Positions 25,241-35,123 are shown, counted from the stretch's first letter. The stretch is 56,890 bases of DNA from Candidatus Methanoxibalbensis ujae (GCA_026134085.1 JAOQIN010000008.1:1-56890); one strand, 5' to 3'. Numbers and translations are program-made. The notes: generated from the sequence alone by a model not told the origin.

Positions 25241-26980
25241 TCACAGACCATACATCCGCCTCACTTTGTCGGGATTTGCGTAATATGCTCTCACGATTGA
25301 TATGAAATCCTCATGGGATATGCTGTTTTCGGCGAGTATTTTGAGGAGATTTGCGCGTGTGAACAGTTCATTTTCAATTTCTTCCCTGCTACATGCTTTT
25401 ATTCGTGCTATTTCTTTAAGTACTTTTGATGAATAAAGCGATATTCTGAATGAATCATCATAAGGAACCCACTCAAACACTCTTATTGTTTTTATGTTTC
25501 TCGTGTTTGGGTCTATTCCGAGGTTTTCTGTTATCTCCATGTTTCTTCGCACGCGCTTTTTGCCTATGAATATCTGTGCCTGAATTGAGAACACATCAAG
25601 TGCCTGCATCATTGAGCGAGGGACGCTGAGAGGTGGATATTCAAGGCGATGTATGGCAGCATCAACTGAATCCGCATGAAATGTGGAGAATGATGTGTGA
25701 CCCACGGACATGGCCTGAAAGAGAGTTTGCGCCTCTTTTCCGCGCACCTCGCCGACCAGTATGTATTCGGGCCTCTGCCTGAGTGCTGCTCTGAGGAGGT
25801 CATACATGTCCACCGCTCCGCGCTCGGCTCCCATGAAGGAATCTCTCGTGAGACCCGGGATCCAGTTTTTATGGGGCAGCCTTATCTCCCGTGTGTCCTC
25901 AATAGTCACGATCTTAGCGTTCTGCGGTATGAACAGCGATATCGCGTTCATTGATGTTGTCTTTCCGGATGCTGTTCCCCCAACAAACAATATGCTCCTG
26001 CCGTTCTCAACACACATCCACAGATATGCCATGGCCTCCGCACTGAATGTGTTCCAGCGCACAAGGTCGACAGGAGTTATGAGAACTTCATGAAATTTTC
26101 TTATCGTGAATGTGCTTCCCCTCGTCGTTATCTCGCTGCCCAGCGTCAGCTCAGCACGAGAGCCGTCTGACATCGTCACATCAAGCATCGGATCAGCCAG
26201 TGAAAGATGTTTGCCCCCTTTCTGCGCTATCTTCACAACAAAAGAGTCAAGCTCAACTTCATCAAAAACAATGTTCGTCTCTACACTTCCATATTTCCAG
26301 TGATATACGAAAACTGGAATGTTGTATCCATTGCATGATATGTCCTCTATGAATCTGTCTCGCATAAGAACATCTATTTTTCCGAAATGAATGAAGTCCC
26401 TCAGGATGTAATATCGTATTTTGTTGAATGATAGATCGCTTATGTTTATGTGATGCTGCTTGACAACTTCCGATATCTTATCATTCAACACATCCTCTCT
26501 GCTCCTGTCCTCCTCTTCTATATCTGTGAAGAGCAGCACATTTCGCAGCCTCTCGCTTATCTCGGCCAGGAAAAACTCCTCTATCCTGCTCAAATATGGC
26601 TCAACAGTGTAATAGAGATATGTGTTCGTCTCTTCGTTATATAAAACGGAGACAAATGCATAATCGCTCACATAATATCGCTCCTCCTCCTCATAGCCTT
26701 CTGGAATCTCATATTTATGCATGACAGAAGCTGCACCGCCTTCTTCTTCTTCTCCCTCCCTTTTCCTCGCATCATCCTCATCATCCGCATAATCCCCTGT
26801 TTCGGATGATTGTTGTGGAGATTCGGAAGATTGTTGTGGGGAGGCTGCGGATTTATGAGATGATATGCGATGTGGTCTCAGGCGAATGGGAAGCAGTGCA
26901 ATCAGGACAACTAATGAAATATGTAGATGACTTGTCATATTTCTTTCTTCTTCTTTTCTCTCATACTGCACATTTGACAT
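25241..26980 (-). CDS. tadA: TadA/GspE-like secretion ATPase
   Basis: A 579-residue type II/IV secretion hexameric ATPase. The C-terminal motor has Walker A GGTASGKTTSMNAI, an Asp box region TIEDTREIRLPH, Walker B EYILVGEVRGKEA and His box MSVGHTSFSTFHAD. The N-terminal domain begins at HKYEIPEGYEEEE. Before it lie about 100 extra residues with one hydrophobic stretch and low-complexity repeats (PQQSSESPQQSSE), probably not conserved. A TATA-like ATATATTT near 26999-27006 lies about 22 bases before ATG 26980, supporting this start as leaderless. It works with the TadC platform encoded just downstream. Confidence 0.92.
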   Translation of the reverse strand: MSNVQYERKEEERNMTSHLHISLVVLIALLPIRLRPHRISSHKSAASPQQSSESPQQSSETGDYADDEDDARKREGEEEEGGAASVMHKYEIPEGYEEEERYYVSDYAFVSVLYNEETNTYLYYTVEPYLSRIEEFFLAEISERLRNVLLFTDIEEEDRSREDVLNDKISEVVKQHHINISDLSFNKIRYYILRDFIHFGKIDVLMRDRFIEDISCNGYNIPVFVYHWKYGSVETNIVFDEVELDSFVVKIAQKGGKHLSLADPMLDVTMSDGSRAELTLGSEITTRGSTFTIRKFHEVLITPVDLVRWNTFSAEAMAYLWMCVENGRSILFVGGTASGKTTSMNAISLFIPQNAKIVTIEDTREIRLPHKNWIPGLTRDSFMGAERGAVDMYDLLRAALRQRPEYILVGEVRGKEAQTLFQAMSVGHTSFSTFHADSVDAAIHRLEYPPLSVPRSMMQALDVFSIQAQIFIGKKRVRRNMEITENLGIDPNTRNIKTIRVFEWVPYDDSFRISLYSSKVLKEIARIKACSREEIENELFTRANLLKILAENSISHEDFISIVRAYYANPDKVRRMYGL

Positions 26981-27151
26981 GTAAATGCGCGCTGTCTCAA
27001 ATATATTATTGAATGTGCAAATGTTCTGATAAACATGTGAAAGATCAGTGAATGAAGAGCCTTGCTATGTGCTGCCCCTCCTCACGGACTCCTCACGGAC
27101 TGCGAGAAAAAAGCGCAAATCTTTTATGCAGAGTTCATTTTTTGAATCAGG

Positions 27152-28714
27152 ATGATATCAGTGCATTCCACGATATGTCCGGGATGCAGTATTGGTTGTG
27201 GCTTATATCTGATGAAAAACGAGGCGGGGTGCAGCGTTCTGCATCGCAAAGTATCTCCTGTGAATGCGGGGAAATTGTGCAAATTCGGCATGCATCTTCC
27301 GAGATTTTACTCACGCAGCCGCATGAGAACAACAATAAAGGGAAGGGATGCAAAGGCGGAGAACGCTGTCAATGAGATGAGAGAGCAATTGACAACCATG
27401 CAGCCTGATGAGATCGCATTCATCGCACTGCCCGGAATGATGACGAATGAGGAGTTTGCCGCGATGATCTCGCTGTGCAAGTCTTTGAAATGCAGGAACC
27501 TCGTGACAGGAACTGAGCGATTTCCACTGGAAATGCATCCATTAAGCAAAATAGAGAATGTCCAAAATATATTGTTGTTCTTTTTTGACCCTTTTGTGCA
27601 GTATCCTCTGATAACAAGACGAATATTGCGTGCTAAAGAGAGAGGTGCGGAGGTTATAGATGTCTCCTTTGCTGAAAACAGCAGGGAAATCGCAGATAAA
27701 ACGATTCTCGTGGATGAGATATTGGGGTCCACACCTCCATCTGATATGGGAGATGTGGCATTGAATGTTGCGAATGCGCTTGTTGAGACATATGAAGTGA
27801 AAGATGCGCTGATAATCGCCGACCTGAACCCGATGACTGATGCGCGTTTCATTGATGCAATTGACATGCTGAGCACGCAGACATTCCTGCTGAAGCCTTT
27901 CCTGAACGCGAACGGCGCGATGTTGTTGAGTTCCGCAATGGATTATCGCTGTGAGAAAGGCATATTTGAGATAGTTGATGATGTGAGACAGGGCAGGATA
28001 AAAGCGCTCTATGTATTTGAACCCGATCTGTCTCTTCATTTTTTCAGCGATTCCGATCTCGCGGATATTGAGCTGCTCGCCGTTCATGGTACATTTGACA
28101 GTCCGTTGTGCAGGAATGCGCACATCACAATATCCAACGAGCCTTTCTTCATGAGGCGTGGAACAGTTGTCAATGTGGAGGGATGCGTATTGGATGTGGG
28201 GGGTTCATCGTGCGAGAGTGTTGAAATCATAAGCGAGATGGGCGGTGAGCGCCTCTCTTATGAAGGAGTTCATGAGATCGTGAGATCGCATCTCGGATTC
28301 TCAAAGAAGAGCGAATATGAGACTTTTGTTGGTGCCGTCAGAAGCACCACCGCCAGCAGTGATGCGGAAACAACGAAGAAGAGAGGAAAAAAAGCGGGAA
28401 AAAAGGCGAAAAGGGTGAGGAAGGCGAAAGATAAAAAAGAAAATAGCAGATTGCTCCTTTATAAAACAAATCCGTTTTTCTGGTATGGAATTCGTGATAA
28501 GAACTTCGTTGAGATAAGTCCCGAAACAGCACGTGATCTGCATCTGTTCAGAGGCGAGAGCATCATACTGAGATCCACAGACGGAGGGGAGGAGCAAATG
28601 TCATTTAAAATAACGGATATCCCTCCCTATCTCGCGATATCAGAAGTGAAACTTGCCATAAGCAGCCGCATTCTTTCACCTGTGGAAATACTGAAAGCGG
28701 GCAAGCGTGGTTAG
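27152..28714 (+). CDS. Molybdopterin oxidoreductase family protein (FdhA/NuoG-like, shortened)
   Basis: The N-terminus has a [4Fe-4S] motif CPGCSIGCGLYL then NAGKLCKFGMHL, as in formate dehydrogenase alpha and NuoG. The middle has two Rossmann-like parts. One phrase, LLAVHGTFDSPLCRNAHITI followed by RRGTVVNVEG, is the usual molybdopterin-enzyme pattern. The last ~80 residues form the molybdopterin dinucleotide-binding beta barrel (NPFFWYGIRDKNFVEISPE). At 520 aa it is shorter than FdhA (about 680). I find no Cys or Sec active-site segment in the expected place, so it may be an electron-transfer rather than a catalytic subunit. A Lys/Arg-rich linker (residues ~407-430) precedes the barrel. Confidence 0.7.
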   Translation: MISVHSTICPGCSIGCGLYLMKNEAGCSVLHRKVSPVNAGKLCKFGMHLPRFYSRSRMRTTIKGRDAKAENAVNEMREQLTTMQPDEIAFIALPGMMTNEEFAAMISLCKSLKCRNLVTGTERFPLEMHPLSKIENVQNILLFFFDPFVQYPLITRRILRAKERGAEVIDVSFAENSREIADKTILVDEILGSTPPSDMGDVALNVANALVETYEVKDALIIADLNPMTDARFIDAIDMLSTQTFLLKPFLNANGAMLLSSAMDYRCEKGIFEIVDDVRQGRIKALYVFEPDLSLHFFSDSDLADIELLAVHGTFDSPLCRNAHITISNEPFFMRRGTVVNVEGCVLDVGGSSCESVEIISEMGGERLSYEGVHEIVRSHLGFSKKSEYETFVGAVRSTTASSDAETTKKRGKKAGKKAKRVRKAKDKKENSRLLLYKTNPFFWYGIRDKNFVEISPETARDLHLFRGESIILRSTDGGEEQMSFKITDIPPYLAISEVKLAISSRILSPVEILKAGKRG

Positions 28715-28757
28715 CGTGGCGTAGCGTGGCGTAGCGTGGCGAGAGAGGTTGGGAGAA

Positions 28758-29015
28758 ATGAGAGGAGAGAGGAGAGGGAAAAAGGAGGAAGAAGGAAAAG
28801 AAAATAAAAATGAGGAAGAGGCAGCAGATGAGAAGGAGCGATTGAAAAAAGAAATAGCACTGAAAATAATGGAGGAGCTCGGTATTAAAGGAGTTGGCAA
28901 GAGGAGGCTGCTTGAAAAGCTTGTTGAGCAGTATGATTATGATGAGGCAAAGGTGAGATATAAGGCAAAACGTGCGTTTATCACATATAGATATGCAAAA
29001 TTGAAATCTCATTAA
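28758..29015 (+). CDS. Small charged hypothetical protein
   Basis: An 85-residue ORF right after the molybdopterin-family gene. The first ~35 residues are Lys/Glu-rich low complexity. The rest (EIALKIMEELGIKGVGKRRLLEKLVEQYDYDEAKVRYKAKRAF in outline, shown here only as ends EIALKIMEEL and ITYRYAKLKSH) looks like a compact helical domain. A three-copy AGCGTGGCGT repeat lies between the genes (28710-28741). Family unknown; moderate confidence that it is real. Confidence 0.5.
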   Translation: MRGERRGKKEEEGKENKNEEEAADEKERLKKEIALKIMEELGIKGVGKRRLLEKLVEQYDYDEAKVRYKAKRAFITYRYAKLKSH

Positions 29016-29075
29016 ATGCTGCGCTGCAGCAAATGATGAGAAATTGTGGTCGCAGAGATCTCTTCCCTTTCGTTT

Positions 29076-30989
29076 TCATCTTGCACCGCCTCCTCCGCCG
29101 CCGAAGCCACCACCGGCACCGAAACCACCACCGAGACCGCCGCCAGCGCCGCCCGTCGTTGTTGAGGGAGGTGCGGTTGCTCTGAACATATAACCGAAAT
29201 GCATCGGCATGAATATGACTGCATCCGCCTCCTCCGCAGCAGGCACTTTCACTCGCATCTTTCTCATCGCCTCCGCCACCTTCTTCCCGACACCGAGAGC
29301 AGTTCCGTAGACGAGCCACTCCTTCCACATGCTCATGTCCGCAGGAGCATACTTCTGAATGGCGGCGAAATCTGAGAGGAATGTGCGGAATGCGTCCCAC
29401 TCCTGCTTCTCCTTGTAGTAATCCCGCTTCCACTTGCCGAAGAGCGAAGAAGGTGCAGGCAACGGCACGAGAGACTGCACGAAAAGAATGAGCGAGTAGG
29501 CAACGCAAGCATTCAACGGCGGATGCACGCTTCCGAACACTGCTGCGAGTGCAATCACAACAAGCATTAAAACGAAGAAAAGTGCTGAAAGCATCGCAAC
29601 ATACTTCCTCCCGCTTGCTACGAACTCACGAGCAACCCGCTTGTCCGCAGTTTTCAATAATCTCCGCATTCTATCATGCAAACTGCTCAAATCAAGCATC
29701 GCATCTCCACCAAATTTTGCGGAATCTCTCAAGCTTTCCACACTTTCTTTGAACTTTTTCGCATCAAAAACGCCATCTTCAGCGTAATCTCTCAAAAATC
29801 TCAGCACATCACGCTCATATTCGTCCTCTCCCGCCTCAACCCCTTTCAACAACTTTATCCTCAGATTCTCCTCATCCGACTCAATCCTCAAAATGCCTCG
29901 CCTGTGCAGGTCAAGAAGCGTGGCATAGAAACCGTCCTCGTCAAAGTCAAACGCATCTTTCTTGAACACGAGATTCACCACCCACGGCTTCCTCTTCCTC
30001 GGCACATAACTCAGGAACTTCGGCACCGTAAATCGCTTCTCTCTACCATATTTGTAGTAAATTAAGAGTAAAATGAGGGGGAATGCGAGAATCAATACCT
30101 TCAAAATCACCGACAGTGCTGAAAATATGTTGTATGTCAGGTAATATTGCGAATTTGCGGTGAGTGTTTTATCCTTTACATCTTCAACAGTGCGAGGAAA
30201 ACCGCTCATAATTCCTGAAACTTCAGGAGAGAGGAGCATTTCAACCTCAAGTAGCGTGTCCTTCGGGCTTTCGCCTGTGATTAGCCACACTTTCCCGCTT
30301 CCTCCTCCGCTGCCACTACCGCTTTCACTTCCGTTCTTTCCCTCTTCTCCCACTCCTTCCGCCGCTTCCTTCCTGATTTCCATCGGAGGATGCGTGAAAA
30401 TCCGCTCAACTAATCCTTGAGGGTCGTGAATTGCGACTGTCACATGCTCGTAAGGCAGATGCTTCGTTGCGAGTTTGAGGTTCAGGTGGCAGTATTCGCC
30501 GTCGCACTCCAAAGGCGGGTGCAAACGGAAGACATACTTGATTTCCTGTTCTCCTGCGTTGAACCTTTCGGGTTTGTAGCATCCCGCCTCGTTCCTCTCT
30601 GCAAGCGACCAGATTTCGTAGTAGCGGTGTCGGAATGAACGCTTCCAAGCACCGTTCTCAAAAATCCAGACTTTTCCCCTGTGGTTTTTCACATACGGGA
30701 CAGTTCCTTGCGGTGGATTTATGCTCAAAGGCTCAACGAAGGGAACGCTGAGGCTTTCAAACGAAAGCGGGGCTTCCCAAACCCTGTAAAGCATTCTGTA
30801 TTTAGATGCCTCTCGGATTTCGTATGTGAAATGCTCTGAAAGTGTCCCGTTCAAATAAAAATCCGCCCTGTATGCTTTGACATAAACCGTGTCTTTGCCG
30901 CCTGCAATGACACCTGTCAGTAGAAGACCTGTAACTCCCACCAAAAATGTTGCAATCAGAAATATTGCAAGCTGCTTCTCCTCTCTCAT
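29076..30989 (-). CDS. DUF2207 membrane protein with Gly-rich tail
   Basis: 637 residues. An N-terminal membrane anchor (FLIATFLVGVTGLLLTGVIAG) precedes an extracytoplasmic domain (YRADFYLNGTLSEHFTYEI), a helix (VILKVLILAFPLILLLIYYKYG), a cytoplasmic segment (DGFYATLLDLHRRGILRI, winged-helix-like), two more helices, and a C-terminal run of Gly-rich repeats ending FGGGGGGAR. This is the full DUF2207 layout. It lies 90 bases downstream of lemA; the LemA/DUF2207 pair is common in prokaryotes and associated with the cell envelope, but its function is not defined. Confidence 0.88.
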   Translation of the reverse strand: MREEKQLAIFLIATFLVGVTGLLLTGVIAGGKDTVYVKAYRADFYLNGTLSEHFTYEIREASKYRMLYRVWEAPLSFESLSVPFVEPLSINPPQGTVPYVKNHRGKVWIFENGAWKRSFRHRYYEIWSLAERNEAGCYKPERFNAGEQEIKYVFRLHPPLECDGEYCHLNLKLATKHLPYEHVTVAIHDPQGLVERIFTHPPMEIRKEAAEGVGEEGKNGSESGSGSGGGSGKVWLITGESPKDTLLEVEMLLSPEVSGIMSGFPRTVEDVKDKTLTANSQYYLTYNIFSALSVILKVLILAFPLILLLIYYKYGREKRFTVPKFLSYVPRKRKPWVVNLVFKKDAFDFDEDGFYATLLDLHRRGILRIESDEENLRIKLLKGVEAGEDEYERDVLRFLRDYAEDGVFDAKKFKESVESLRDSAKFGGDAMLDLSSLHDRMRRLLKTADKRVAREFVASGRKYVAMLSALFFVLMLVVIALAAVFGSVHPPLNACVAYSLILFVQSLVPLPAPSSLFGKWKRDYYKEKQEWDAFRTFLSDFAAIQKYAPADMSMWKEWLVYGTALGVGKKVAEAMRKMRVKVPAAEEADAVIFMPMHFGYMFRATAPPSTTTGGAGGGLGGGFGAGGGFGGGGGGAR

Positions 30990-31079
30990 TTCTCCTCCCT
31001 CCTCTTTCCCCCTTCTGACTGGATCTTTAGGTAATATTCTCCTCTCCTTCTTCCCTTTTCCTTCAGTCAGCCTGCACGC

Positions 31080-31646
31080 TCAACTCCAGCTCACTTCGGG
31101 GCGACGCATCTCCTCTTCAGGAAATTCAAGGTATCCCATCTTTCGCATGCCCGCCATTGACGCCACATATCTTGAAGGAATGACATCAAGCATCGTGTTG
31201 AACTCCTGAATGATGTTGTTGTATGTGTATCTGTGCCTCGCAATTTCCTCCTCTATCTCCTTTATCGCATCCATCGTTTTCACAACCGCCTCTGAAGTTT
31301 TCAATTCAGGATAATTCTCCGCAACTGCGAGCAAATTTCCGAGAATACCTCTGCTTTCTCTCTCTATTCTGTTGATTTCTTCGGGACTTGCCCTGCCCAA
31401 ACTCGCTCTCATTCTCGTGATGCTCTCAAATGTCTCACGCTCAAACCTCGCATAGCTCTTCACTGACTCTACGAGCTGCTCAATCATGTCCAGCCGCTTT
31501 TTCAACGCCACTCTCACCTGACCGAGCGTCGCTTCAGCACCGTTCCTCAAACTCTGCAGGCGGTTGTAGATTGAGATATAGTAGGCGATGAAAACAAGCA
31601 GAACGACCAACAAAACAACAGCGAGCAGCAGCATGAAGATTTCCAT
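31080..31646 (-). CDS. lemA: LemA family protein
   Basis: 188 residues. An N-terminal membrane helix ([19 protein letters not shown]) is followed by the LemA helical bundle: [20 protein letters not shown], the conserved [13 protein letters not shown], and the signature [22 protein letters not shown]. LemA proteins are membrane-anchored helical proteins that accompany DUF2207 partners. A TATA-like TTTTTAAATA at about 31665 would place the transcription start at or near the ATG. Confidence 0.93.
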   Translation of the reverse strand: MEIFMLLLAVVLLVVLLVFIAYYISIYNRLQSLRNGAEATLGQVRVALKKRLDMIEQLVESVKSYARFERETFESITRMRASLGRASPEEINRIERESRGILGNLLAVAENYPELKTSEAVVKTMDAIKEIEEEIARHRYTYNNIIQEFNTMLDVIPSRYVASMAGMRKMGYLEFPEEEMRRPEVSWS

Positions 31647-31827
31647 GCCTTCGAATTTCTCCGCAAATATTTAAAAATCGCTGAAAGCCCTGAGGCATCT
31701 CTCCCTTCCCTTTTATCACCGCTCTCTCCTCCTGCCAGTGTTAGTGTTGTGGTCTCCACAAACGTTTCCACACCCTTCGCTGCATCTGCCGCGACCGCGC
31801 CGACATTATCGTGAATCTCCTTATAAT

Positions 31828-32634
31828 ATGATGAGAGGGATGAGAAGTGCGAAGCAGAAGCATGAGGAGCATGAGGAGCATGAGGAGCGGAGGCGGGATG
31901 AGAGGGTGAGCAGCGCAGGTGCGACGAAGAGAGGTTTTCGCAGTTTGTTCTGTCCGAGCTGCGGTCGCAGGACATCGGATCTCATTGAGGGTCTATGTCG
32001 TGATTGTTTCGCCGCGCGCATTGAGATAGCGAATGTTGTCCCCTCTAAGATTCTTTTGAAATACTGCCGTGTATGTGATTCATTCTTCAGGGGAGGGGAG
32101 AGAGTGAGCGTGGAGCGTGCTGCTGAGGACTTCGTCACCAGAGAGATAATGAAGAGACTGCAGTGCGAGGATTTCCGCGTTCAAGTGCGTGACATCAAAG
32201 AGATGCGCGGGAGCATCTCAGTTGTGATGCGTGTGTCCGTTGTCGTGAGTGGTGTTGAAAAGGAGGAGGAGTTTCCGCTTGAAATCTCTCTGCGGAGAGA
32301 GGTGTGCGAGGTATGCAGCAGATTTGTGGGCGGATATTACGAGGCGATAATCCAGCTCAGAGCGGAGGGGAGGGAGCCCACTGAGGATGAAATACGCATT
32401 GCGAGGGAAATTGCATTCTCATCGCTGCGTGAAAAGGATTTCATATCCAAGGAGAAGCATGTGCGGCGAGGAGTTGACTTTTATGTGAGCAGTTCCGCAT
32501 GTGCAAGACGCATATCAAGGGAAATCGTGAGATATCTGGGTGGCTCAGTGTCCGAAAGCCCGAAATTGTATGGCAGGGTTGAAGGCAGAAATGTGTATCG
32601 CGTGTCATTCTCAGTCAGATTGCCTCCTCATTGA
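31828..32634 (+). CDS. nmd3: NMD3 family zinc-binding protein
   Basis: The archaeal homologue of the 60S export/maturation adaptor NMD3. Paired CxxC zinc motifs are visible: FCPSCGRR, GLCRDCF, YCRVCDSFF and VCEVCSRFVGGYYEA, followed by beta domains ending GRVEGRNVYRVSFSV. In archaea it is thought to act in large-subunit maturation or tRNA/ribosome handling. The start is uncertain: ATG 31828 is used, but the first ~35 residues are repeat-derived (EEHEEHEE, from a 9-base tandem) and the conserved part starts at about residue 38. Confidence 0.85.
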   Translation: MMRGMRSAKQKHEEHEEHEERRRDERVSSAGATKRGFRSLFCPSCGRRTSDLIEGLCRDCFAARIEIANVVPSKILLKYCRVCDSFFRGGERVSVERAAEDFVTREIMKRLQCEDFRVQVRDIKEMRGSISVVMRVSVVVSGVEKEEEFPLEISLRREVCEVCSRFVGGYYEAIIQLRAEGREPTEDEIRIAREIAFSSLREKDFISKEKHVRRGVDFYVSSSACARRISREIVRYLGGSVSESPKLYGRVEGRNVYRVSFSVRLPPH

Positions 32635-32683
32635 CTCCTGAAGCAATGTCTTTCTCCGCCTCGCTCTGCCTCGCTGTTCGCTG

Positions 32684-33595
32684 TTATTTCAGTCGCCGCT
32701 GTCTTGTGTATAGCGCAACAATGATGAAAATCGCAATTAGCGCAACAATGACAGTGAATCCATGCCTCTCTCTTTCCGCCTGAGAGCTCTTATCAGCATC
32801 GCTGCGTCGCTGTGACATCTCAGCATCAAACCCCTCGGGAGAGATATCCGGAGCGGGAGTCTCAGACGGAGAGGGAGCAGGCGTTGATGCCTCATCATAC
32901 CGGGGCTCATCTGCTTGCGGCTTTGTCTTTGTGGGGATTTGACCCGTTCCTCCATACCCACCTCCTCCACTCAATCCACTTCCTCCACTCAATCCACTGT
33001 TGCTGACAGGAGTCGGTGAGGATTTCGGACTCAATGGAGAAACAACAAGAAATGTTCCGCCTCTCACAGATATGTTCTCCTGTAGGATCCGAAAGGAGGA
33101 TGAGGAAAGTCTCACATCAGATATGTTTATCGTGGTCACATCTCCCGGCTTTCCGACAACACTGACATTCAGAACAATAACGGAACCTGATTTTCCGACA
33201 TCTATAGCATCTGATATTGCACCCACAGTGGACATTATCCACTCTCCTTCCTCTCCGCTCATCTCAACAGAACTCCAATCCTCTGTCAAATTACCTTCTT
33301 TCACATCTGAAATCCTGATAACACTGCTGTTATATGAAAGTTTGATCTGAATACCTACAATTTTCTCATGAATATTTGTGAATATTATTGGCAACATCAC
33401 ATTCTCCCCGTGATGACCGCACGCATCATCTATGCGAAAGGAGATGTTTTCACCTGCAGTTTCACCCGCAGCAGCCGGCATGAGAATCAATACAATAATC
33501 AGAGCTGAAAAACCGCACACGAATCTGTACATTCGTCCGACGATTCCACAGATTGAAACCTCAGAAGAAGGATCTCCTTCAAATTTTCCGCTCAT
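32684..33595 (-). CDS. Cohesin-domain surface protein (second of a tandem pair)
   Basis: 303 residues. A signal or anchor helix (FVCGFSALIIVLILMPAAAG) precedes a single cohesin-like domain (ENVMLPIIFTNIHEKIVGIQIKLSY through SGSVIVLNVSVVGKPG), a Ser/Pro/Gly-rich stalk with repeats (GLSGGSGLSGGGG), and a C-terminal membrane helix with a basic end (VALIAIFIIVALYTRQRRLK). It is therefore attached to the cell surface at the C-terminus. The start may be at MYRFVCGF (33532). It lies 16 bases after its paralogue. Confidence 0.8.
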   Translation of the reverse strand: MSGKFEGDPSSEVSICGIVGRMYRFVCGFSALIIVLILMPAAAGETAGENISFRIDDACGHHGENVMLPIIFTNIHEKIVGIQIKLSYNSSVIRISDVKEGNLTEDWSSVEMSGEEGEWIMSTVGAISDAIDVGKSGSVIVLNVSVVGKPGDVTTINISDVRLSSSSFRILQENISVRGGTFLVVSPLSPKSSPTPVSNSGLSGGSGLSGGGGYGGTGQIPTKTKPQADEPRYDEASTPAPSPSETPAPDISPEGFDAEMSQRRSDADKSSQAERERHGFTVIVALIAIFIIVALYTRQRRLK

Positions 33596-33611
33596 GCGGT
33601 ATTATAGGTCT

Positions 33612-34340
33612 TTACCTTTTATACACTCTTCGGCCATCGGCGTACACTCTTCGGCCTCGGCGGAGGCTCGGGAGTGTTGCGGTTATCAGCAGTATCAGAA
33701 GCGCGATGACAGGGGGTATTGATTTCAGTGACGGCGTTGGTGATGTCGGTGATGTCGGCGATTGTGCAGGCGGGGTATATGTCGGAGGGGTTACTGCAGG
33801 TTGTGAGCGTGGAGATGGGGAAGGAGATTGTGGAGGGGTTTCTCCTCTTGATAAGACTGTGAAAATGCCGCTCCTTGCGTGTGCTGTCCCCGAGTCATCT
33901 CCGGTTCCGTTCACAAGCTTTATGTCCGATATTTCAATAGTGGTTTCATTACCTGCCTTTCCAACTATGCTGAAATTGAGTATTATCACGGAACCGGACT
34001 CTCCGGATTTTATCGCGTCAGATGTGGCGCCAACAATGCCTATTACATATGATCCCCCCTCTTTTTTCATCATGGGGGAACTCCAGTTTGCGGTCAGATC
34101 TCCCTTTTCAACATGTGAAAGTGATATAACATTGCTGTCAAATATTATCCTGAACTCAATACCGGTGACGGGTTCATCATGCACATTCGTTATGATGACA
34201 GGAACCGTGGCATATGATCCCTCATATCCCCACGCACCATCAACACAAAATTCGTCGGCGGATGCGCTCGCATATACAGGAACGGCTGCCACAATCATCA
34301 TCATCACTGCTGCCACAACATTTATACGCCCGTTCTGCAT
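33612..34340 (-). CDS. Cohesin-domain surface protein (first of a tandem pair)
   Basis: 242 residues: signal peptide (VVAAVMMMIVAAVPVYASA), cohesin-like domain (GSYATVPVIITNVHDEPVTG, then SGSVIILNFSIVGKAGNETT), Pro/Ser/Thr-rich stalk, and a C-terminal helix with a basic tail (IPPVIALLILLITATL then RRGRR). The domain aligns by eye over its full length with the downstream gene, so the pair arose by tandem duplication. Cohesins bind dockerin domains; no dockerin protein is seen in the window. The last residues (RRVYADGRRVYKR) come from a duplicated 18-base unit. Confidence 0.8.
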   Translation of the reverse strand: MQNGRINVVAAVMMMIVAAVPVYASASADEFCVDGAWGYEGSYATVPVIITNVHDEPVTGIEFRIIFDSNVISLSHVEKGDLTANWSSPMMKKEGGSYVIGIVGATSDAIKSGESGSVIILNFSIVGKAGNETTIEISDIKLVNGTGDDSGTAHARSGIFTVLSRGETPPQSPSPSPRSQPAVTPPTYTPPAQSPTSPTSPTPSLKSIPPVIALLILLITATLPSLRRGRRVYADGRRVYKR

Positions 34341-34553
34341 ACCTCATTCGCCCTCCATCTCCGGACTACCTGTCCCCTCCACGCGTGCGACATCAACAGA
34401 CAAACTCCATGTTGAGGTTATATCAGAGGTTTTATTTCTCCTTTCCATACATTTTACATTCTTTTCATATATTCCACATTATTTTTTATCACTATTCCCA
34501 TAAAACTCAAAAGCGCCATCTGGAACACTCGTTTTACTCCTTCTCTTTCGAAA

Positions 34554-35123
34554 TCAAAGATCTAAAAAATTCTTCAGCAACCTCATTCCATCCTGAGTCA
34601 GAACAGATTCCGGATGAAACTGAACTCCGAATATATCATAATATTTATGCCTGATCCCCATTATCTCGCCATCATCCGTGCTATTTGCAGTGACCTCCAT
34701 GCATTCTGGCAGGTTATCGACGACCAATGAATGATATCTGACCGCGATAAGCGGATTTCTGAGCCCTTTAAATATGTGCTTTCCGTTGTGTTTCACGATG
34801 CTTGTCTTTCCGTGTTTCAGCTGTTTCGCCATCCTTATTGTTGCGCCGAAGACAAAACCGATGCACTGATGTCCGAGGCAAACTCCCAGTATCTTCTTAT
34901 GAGGGAACTCGATCACAATATCATTTGAGATGCCCGCGTCCTTAGGAGTTTTAGGACCTGGAGAAAGTATAAAATGATCTATTTCGTCTGCTGAAACAAT
35001 TTTTCTCACTTTGTTCATGGATGTGTTGTTCCTGATAACTATTGGTTCTGCGCCGAGTGTGCCTATATACTGCACGATATTGTAAACAAATGAATCAATA
35101 TTGTCAACAACAAGCACTTTCAT
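34554..35123 (-). CDS. trpG: Anthranilate synthase glutaminase subunit
   Basis: A class I glutamine amidotransferase that supplies ammonia to TrpE. The catalytic Cys is in GVCLGHQCIG and the His/Glu pair in GVQFHPES; FILSPGPKTPKDAG is the oxyanion strand region. Length (189 aa) is normal. ATG 35123 has GGAGGTGG just upstream and is preferred over the GTG three codons before. It follows trpE by about 35 bases. No other trp genes are in the window. Confidence 0.96.
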   Translation of the reverse strand: MKVLVVDNIDSFVYNIVQYIGTLGAEPIVIRNNTSMNKVRKIVSADEIDHFILSPGPKTPKDAGISNDIVIEFPHKKILGVCLGHQCIGFVFGATIRMAKQLKHGKTSIVKHNGKHIFKGLRNPLIAVRYHSLVVDNLPECMEVTANSTDDGEIMGIRHKYYDIFGVQFHPESVLTQDGMRLLKNFLDL

